A stretch of DNA of 14,868 bases from Bacillota bacterium (GTDB lineage Bacteria; Bacillota_A; Clostridia; Lachnospirales; Lachnospiraceae). Shown here piece after piece: positions 11,110 to 14,868 of the stretch. The stretch is taken from assembly GCA_023443925.1 (NCBI GenBank), contig JAEZSL010000119.1, positions 1-14,868 of the forward strand. Direction: 5' to 3'. Position 1 is the stretch's first letter. Every line of letters starts with the position of its first letter. The position numbers and the translations under genes were made by a program. Under the pieces are notes generated by a model that saw nothing but the letters and a program-made list of their open reading frames with translations, was not told the origin of the DNA and made no database searches.

Positions 11110-11616
11110 CTATGAATTGAATATTTTCTTTTGCACCTTTAACATCCAGACTCCAAGCAGTCCAATCAGGAGTCCGGTTACTGTTCCTGCAATCAGCAGT
11201 ACCGGCAGATAATATTTCAGGCTCTCCGTTCTCAGGACAATGGACGCTACCGCAATCTGTCCGATATTATGGGTGATGCCTCCGGCAATACTGACTCCGA
11301 CCATACTGAAGGACTTGACTTTCTTTAACAGGCACATAACCAGCCAGCTGAGTAATCCGCCGGCTAAGCTGTATAAAATACTGAACATATTGCCGAAAGT
11401 AAATCCAACCAGTACGATCCGGATGCAGGATATTACAAATGCCTCTTTTACCCCCATGGCATATAAAGCCGTGAGGACCACTATGTTGGCCAATCCAAGC
11501 TTAATACCGGGAATTCCTATAGTTATGGGAAATAACACTTCCACATAACTAAATACGAAAGCCAGGGCTACAAACATACCATAAAATGCTACCCTTTTTG
11601 ATTTAGAATTCCTCAT
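11110..11616 (-). CDS. Gx transporter family / heptaprenyl diphosphate synthase component I-like membrane protein (PF07456-type)
   Basis: A 168-aa hydrophobic protein with about five membrane segments. It shows the pattern of this family: KRVAFYGMFVALAFVFSYVE at the N-terminus, then FPITIGIPGIKLGLANIVVL, RIVLVGFTFGNMFSILYSLAGG and GGITHNIGQIAVASIVL. The glycine-rich IPGIKLGLANI and GGITHN motifs are the strongest marks. The family name in databases derives from prenyl diphosphate synthase component I, but the fold resembles small ECF-type substrate-binding membrane proteins. From memory, relatives often lie beside rnf and FMN-transferase genes. It starts at ATG with GGAAG 8 nt upstream and follows rnfB by 60 nt. 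The substrate is unknown. The family call is from motif recognition only. Confidence 0.78.
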   Translation of the reverse strand: MRNSKSKRVAFYGMFVALAFVFSYVEVLFPITIGIPGIKLGLANIVVLTALYAMGVKEAFVISCIRIVLVGFTFGNMFSILYSLAGGLLSWLVMCLLKKVKSFSMVGVSIAGGITHNIGQIAVASIVLRTESLKYYLPVLLIAGTVTGLLIGLLGVWMLKVQKKIFNS

Positions 11617-11676
11617 TTCTGTTACTTCCTTTCTTCCGTAAACTCCCTTTTACCCCATTGACCATTTATAAATAAT

Positions 11677-12552
11677 TTATGCACTGACAGATTCTTCTCT
11701 GAGTTCTGACAGAATAACCTTGGTAGGACATTTTGCGGCACACTTGCCGCAGTTGGTGCACTTGCTGTAATCTATACGGGCAAGATTGTCTTCCACCTTA
11801 ACCGCATCAAATTCACAGACTTTCACACACATCATGCAGCCGATACAGCCAATGCTGCAGGCAGCCTTAACATCCTTTCCTTTGTCCTTTGAATTACAGC
11901 GTACAAAATGACCCGTTTCATATGGCACCAGCTCAATTAAATTATTGGGACATTCCTTTACACATAAACCGCAGGAGGTACATTTTTCTTTATCCACCAC
12001 AGCGATACCGTCTACTACATGGATTGCATCAAACTGGCATACCTTTACGCAGGAGCCAAAACCGGTACATCCGTAGCCGCATTGCTTTGGTCCCCTTCCG
12101 GGGGTGAAGGCAGCCTTTTTACAATCCTGAATGCCGTAATAATTATATTTTACTTTTGTCTTATCACAGGTACCCGCACATTTTACAAAAGCCACCTGTT
12201 TTTCTTTTTCTTCAACCTGGGTTCCCATAACTTCGGCAATCTCACTGTGTATCTTGCTGTTTGCTACGGGGCATGCATTACAGGGTGCAGTTCCTGCCGC
12301 AATTGCCTGTGCCAGGCCGTCACAACCCGGATAACCGCAGGCTCCGCAGTTATTACCGGGCAGAAGATCTCTTACTGCCTGTTCCTTATCATCCACTTCA
12401 ACTTCCAGTTTTTTAGCGGCTACACCCAAAAATATTCCGATTAGGATTCCGGTAGCGCTGATTAATAAGGTAGCTATACCCACACCGGCAAAACTCATGG
12501 CCAGAATAGGAAAACTATTAAAAATAATATTCTGCAATAATATCGTATTCAT
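11677..12552 (-). CDS. rnfB: Rnf complex iron-sulfur subunit RnfB
   Basis: RnfB is the ferredoxin-interacting electron entry subunit of the Rnf ferredoxin:NAD+ oxidoreductase. The protein is 291 aa. One N-terminal membrane anchor spans residues 20-46. The RnfB-specific cluster domain follows (C69-x2-C72-x4-C77, then C91/C94; CGACGYPGCDGLAQAIAAG). Four ferredoxin-like cysteine motifs come next: C158/C162/C168/C172, C191/C194/C197/C201, C236/C239/C242/C246 and C265/C268/C271/C275. This suggests about five 4Fe-4S clusters. The ATG has GGGAGGT about 5 nt upstream and lies 11 nt after rnfA. It is the last classical rnf gene in the order D-G-E-A-B seen here. Confidence 0.96.
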   Translation of the reverse strand: MNTILLQNIIFNSFPILAMSFAGVGIATLLISATGILIGIFLGVAAKKLEVEVDDKEQAVRDLLPGNNCGACGYPGCDGLAQAIAAGTAPCNACPVANSKIHSEIAEVMGTQVEEKEKQVAFVKCAGTCDKTKVKYNYYGIQDCKKAAFTPGRGPKQCGYGCTGFGSCVKVCQFDAIHVVDGIAVVDKEKCTSCGLCVKECPNNLIELVPYETGHFVRCNSKDKGKDVKAACSIGCIGCMMCVKVCEFDAVKVEDNLARIDYSKCTNCGKCAAKCPTKVILSELREESVSA

Positions 12553-12563
12553 TTTCTACCTCC

Positions 12564-13139
12564 CTATAATAAACCGGAGAATCCGAAGAATGCAATAGCC
12601 ATCAGGCCTGAAGTAATTAATACAATAGGCATTCCCTGAAAGGATTTGGTTATGTCATTGTGTTCGATTCTTTCACGTATTCCTGCCAGAAGGATTATGG
12701 CAATCAGATAGCCGACTGCGGTACCGATTCCATTTACCACACTGGTAACAAAACCATAATCCTTTTTGACATTAATAAGTGCTACGCCTAATACGGCACA
12801 GTTTGTTGTGATAAGGGCCAGATAAACACCGAGTGCATTATAAAGCGCAGGGCTGTATTTCTTGATGACCATTTCCACAAATTGAACAAGAGCGGCAATA
12901 ACTAAAATAAATACAATGGTCTGTAAATACTCAAGCCCGCTGGGTATTAAAATAAGACGGTAAATGATGCTGGTACAGATGGATGCAATCGTAGTAACAA
13001 AGATAACTGCAAGTCCCATACCCATGGCAGTATTTACCTTTCTGGATACACCGACAAAGGAACATAAGCCCAGGAACTGACTTAGTACGACATTGCTGAC
13101 AAGAGCGGATCCTATAAATATCAGTAATAATTCTCCCAT
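12564..13139 (-). CDS. rnfA: Rnf complex membrane subunit RnfA
   Basis: RnfA is a six-helix membrane subunit, homologous to RnfE and NqrE, that takes part in transmembrane electron and ion transfer. It has 191 aa, the expected length. Conserved half-helix motifs with the cysteine ligands are visible: SNVVLSQFLGLCSFVGVSRK near residues 15-34 and LGVYLALITTNCAVLGVALI around 103-122. The ATG has AGGAGGA about 9 nt upstream. It starts 15 nt after rnfE ends. The two cysteine motifs match the paired membrane Fe-S site known for the RnfA/RnfE (NqrD/NqrE) pair. Confidence 0.97.
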   Translation of the reverse strand: MGELLLIFIGSALVSNVVLSQFLGLCSFVGVSRKVNTAMGMGLAVIFVTTIASICTSIIYRLILIPSGLEYLQTIVFILVIAALVQFVEMVIKKYSPALYNALGVYLALITTNCAVLGVALINVKKDYGFVTSVVNGIGTAVGYLIAIILLAGIRERIEHNDITKSFQGMPIVLITSGLMAIAFFGFSGLL

Positions 13140-13154
13140 CTAAATCCTTCCTCC

Positions 13155-13922
13155 TTATTTCTCTGTTGATTTATTTATTTTTTCAATCTCGATCTTCTCA
13201 TGGTTAACCATGCAGGATGTTCCGCTGCAGGCCTGGCAGTTTCCTCCGCAGGCAAGACTCGATGTCTGTACGGAACCGTTGGTAGCAGATTTCAGTTTAA
13301 ATTTATTCTGCAGGGCAGTCAATATGGCAAGCACAAAAAATGCCCCCGGAGCCAAAATAAATATAACCGCCGGTTCAAAAGACTTTGGCATCACTTGAAG
13401 GTTAAAAATCGTACCATTGCCAAGTAATTCACGGAATATTCCAATAAACAATAAACCTACCGTAAAGCCAAGGCCCATTCCTATACCGTCCATAACCGAT
13501 AATCCTACGGAATGCTTGTTGGCATAGGCCTCCGCTCTTCCCAGAATAATACAGTTAACAACAATAAGCGGTATATAAATACCTAAGGAATCGTAAACAG
13601 CCGGAACAAAGCCCTGCAGTAAAAACTGAACAATCGTAACAAAGGAAGCAACGATAACAATATAAGACGGCATTCTTACTTTATCCGGTATAATATTTCT
13701 AAGTAAAGAGATTAATAAGTTTGACATAACCAATACTGCAGTTGAAGATAATCCCATGCCGATGGCATTGCTTGCGGAAGTTGTAACAGCCAGAGTAGGG
13801 CATAAACCAAGCATTAAGATAAAGGTGGGATTTTCTTTGATCAGCCCGTTTATAAGCGGTTCCATATAATTGACTTGATTGGGTTTCTCATTCCTGTTTG
13901 TATTCTCACTTTTCTGGCTCAT
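13155..13922 (-). CDS. rnfE: Rnf complex membrane subunit RnfE with Cys-rich tail
   Basis: RnfE is the membrane partner of RnfA. The 255-aa product has the signature KENPTFILMLGLCPTLAVTT near residues 29-48 and IPLIVVNCIILGRAEAYANK, plus six membrane segments. The reading frame is open upstream, but the ATG at 13922 has AGGGAGGAG 6 nt before it and a 1-nt gap after the rnfG stop, so I chose that start. Two features stand out. There is a hydrophilic N-terminal stretch of about 20 residues. There is also a C-terminal extension containing C225-x3-C229-x2-C232-x4-C237, followed by a charged tail. Such a cluster could bind a metal or Fe-S centre, but I know of no assigned role. Confidence 0.95.
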   Translation of the reverse strand: MSQKSENTNRNEKPNQVNYMEPLINGLIKENPTFILMLGLCPTLAVTTSASNAIGMGLSSTAVLVMSNLLISLLRNIIPDKVRMPSYIVIVASFVTIVQFLLQGFVPAVYDSLGIYIPLIVVNCIILGRAEAYANKHSVGLSVMDGIGMGLGFTVGLLFIGIFRELLGNGTIFNLQVMPKSFEPAVIFILAPGAFFVLAILTALQNKFKLKSATNGSVQTSSLACGGNCQACSGTSCMVNHEKIEIEKINKSTEK

Positions 13923-13923
13923 C

Positions 13924-14580
13924 CTATTCTCCTCCCTGATTATTTCCAGCGCCTGCAAGATCCGTAAGGAAGCATAGTCCGGCATTTGCAGCATCTACCA
14001 CCGCTCTTGTGGTAATGGTTGCACCGCTTAATGCGTCTATCTCACTTTCATCCTGGGCACCTGTTTTGGTATAGTAAAATTCTGTTACATTTTTATCGGT
14101 AAATTGACTCTTAAATTCTTTTCCGCCTGCTTTCGCTCCAAGACCCGCTGTCTCATTCATGGATAGAATCTCAATTCCTCTTACCGCGCCATCTAAGGAA
14201 TAGCCAAGGGATAAGGTTATAGCCCCGCCGTAACCCTCCTGGGTGGTGACAACCACTACATAACCAAGTATATTACCGGCTTCGTCTGCTGCAGATAAAG
14301 CCTCATCCACGGTTATATTGGTAATTCCCTTTGATTCAAAGAGTGCGGGAGACTCCCCGATTAACTGGGTCAAAGAATCTTCAGCCACAAAATCCGCTGC
14401 ATCGGAATAAACAGTTCGATAAGCATTCATTTTGGCTTGAAGGTTCTGGGCTTCTATAGCGGGTAACGTAACTTCATGAACAAATCCCAGCGCAAAACCT
14501 GCAATCAAAGTAATAATAAATAAAATTAATGCATCCTTTAGAATGGTTCCGCTTTTCTCTTTTTTTACAGTATCACTCAT
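13924..14580 (-). CDS. rnfG: Rnf complex FMN-binding subunit RnfG
   Basis: RnfG carries a covalently bound FMN on its extracytoplasmic domain, in the electron path from ferredoxin to NAD+. The 218-aa protein has one N-terminal membrane helix (about residues 14-34), followed by the FMN-binding domain (GYVVVVTTQEGYGGAITLSL, NETAGLGAKAGG). It contains the flavinylation motif D-A-L-S-G-A-T; the threonine is residue 188 and would be modified by an ApbE-type FMN transferase, which is not in this window. The frame is open 16 codons further upstream, but the ATG at 14580 has GGAAGGAGG about 9 nt before it and overlaps rnfD by 8 nt, typical of coupled translation, so I chose it. Confidence 0.96.
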   Translation of the reverse strand: MSDTVKKEKSGTILKDALILFIITLIAGFALGFVHEVTLPAIEAQNLQAKMNAYRTVYSDAADFVAEDSLTQLIGESPALFESKGITNITVDEALSAADEAGNILGYVVVVTTQEGYGGAITLSLGYSLDGAVRGIEILSMNETAGLGAKAGGKEFKSQFTDKNVTEFYYTKTGAQDESEIDALSGATITTRAVVDAANAGLCFLTDLAGAGNNQGGE

Positions 14581-14868
14581 TGGCTTTTGCCTCCTTCCCA
14601 AACATAGCAGGAAGTGTAAACTTCTCAATCAATGGCACCAGCATATTACAGAATATAATGGCAAAGGAGACGCCTTCCGGAGATGCTCCGAATATACGAA
14701 ACAGCCCGGTCATAATTCCAAGCAAAATACCATAGGCAATATGCCCTCTTCTTGTAATAGGGCTGGTGGAATAATCAGTAGCCATAAAAAAGGCGCCCAG
14801 CATGAGTCCGCCGCCGAAAATGTGCCCGATAAGGAAATTCGGGTCAAAGCCTCTGCCACCGAATAAGA
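14573..14868 (-). CDS. rnfD: Rnf complex membrane subunit RnfD (C-terminal part, cut by window edge)
   Basis: The last 97 residues of RnfD, a membrane subunit that carries FMN and probably takes part in ion translocation. The visible part starts LFGGRGFDPNFLIGHIFGGG and continues LMLGAFFMATDYSTSPITRR, matching the conserved ATD-x2-TSP region. It continues with GHIAYGILLGIMTGLFRIFG and ends FGKEAKANE. The frame is open to the window edge, so the N-terminal two-thirds, with its own FMN-attachment threonine, lies beyond 14868. The stop codon overlaps the rnfG start. rnfC and the operon promoter are expected further upstream, outside the window. Confidence 0.95.
   Translation of the reverse strand, partial: LFGGRGFDPNFLIGHIFGGGLMLGAFFMATDYSTSPITRRGHIAYGILLGIMTGLFRIFGASPEGVSFAIIFCNMLVPLIEKFTLPAMFGKEAKANE

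Noticed and set aside
12019..12444. Plus-strand 141-aa open frame opposite rnfB
   Set aside because: It is antisense to a strongly conserved Fe-S gene; its composition reflects the Cys codons of rnfB and it has no ribosome site.
13923..13994. 24-residue N-terminal extension of RnfE
   Set aside because: It would overlap rnfG extensively; the ATG at 13922 has a strong ribosome site and gives a normal start.
14581..14628. 16-residue N-terminal extension of RnfG
   Set aside because: It lies inside the end of rnfD, and the ATG at 14580 has a strong GGAAGGAGG site at good spacing.

Overview
This is a stretch of a low-GC Firmicutes chromosome, most likely from a Lachnospiraceae / Lachnoclostridium-type clostridium. 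That placement rests on RpoB and ribosomal protein sequences of clostridial type, strong AGGAGG ribosome binding sites, TTGACA/TATAAT-type promoters and a clostridial rnf cluster. The species call is inference. Every gene I can support lies on the minus strand, so transcription runs from high to low coordinates.

Reading in the direction of transcription, the first block (14868-10068) is the distal part of an rnf operon: rnfD (partial), rnfG, rnfE, rnfA and rnfB. These encode the membrane ferredoxin:NAD+ oxidoreductase that couples electron transfer to ion pumping. They are followed by a small PF07456-type ('Gx') membrane protein and a LacI-family regulator 7 nt further on. The genes are tightly spaced, with an 8-nt overlap (rnfD/rnfG), a 1-nt gap (rnfG/rnfE) and an 11-nt gap (rnfA/rnfB). 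The block ends at a long two-part hairpin just after the regulator.

The next 0.7 kb (10067-9383) has no gene. It holds the hairpin, about 16 tandem copies of a degenerate 22-bp AT-rich unit, and a strong promoter with an A-rich upstream tract.

That promoter drives rpmG-secE-nusG-rplK-rplA (9382-6965). Just downstream of rplA a second strong promoter starts rplJ-rplL behind an L10 leader RNA and an attenuator (6939-5739). A terminator follows rplL. A third strong promoter (extended -10) then starts rpoB-rpoC (5254 to the window edge). So this is the universal transcription/translation cluster in three consecutive transcription units.

The most interesting signals are in RNA rather than in new proteins. 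(1) Upstream of both rplK and rplA there is a matching split motif, GUGG-GA-GGG ... CCC-GAUA-N2-A-CCAC, which I read as a candidate L1 autoregulatory site. Upstream of rplK its apical loop is four bases. Upstream of rplA the same loop holds about 100 nt folded into four consecutive hairpins. (2) A 19-bp hairpin with every position paired sits between rpoB and rpoC. (3) The 22-bp minisatellite lies upstream of the ribosomal promoter. (4) RnfE carries a Cys-rich C-terminal tail. I saw no mobile element, CRISPR array, tRNA or rRNA, and no clearly novel multi-gene system.
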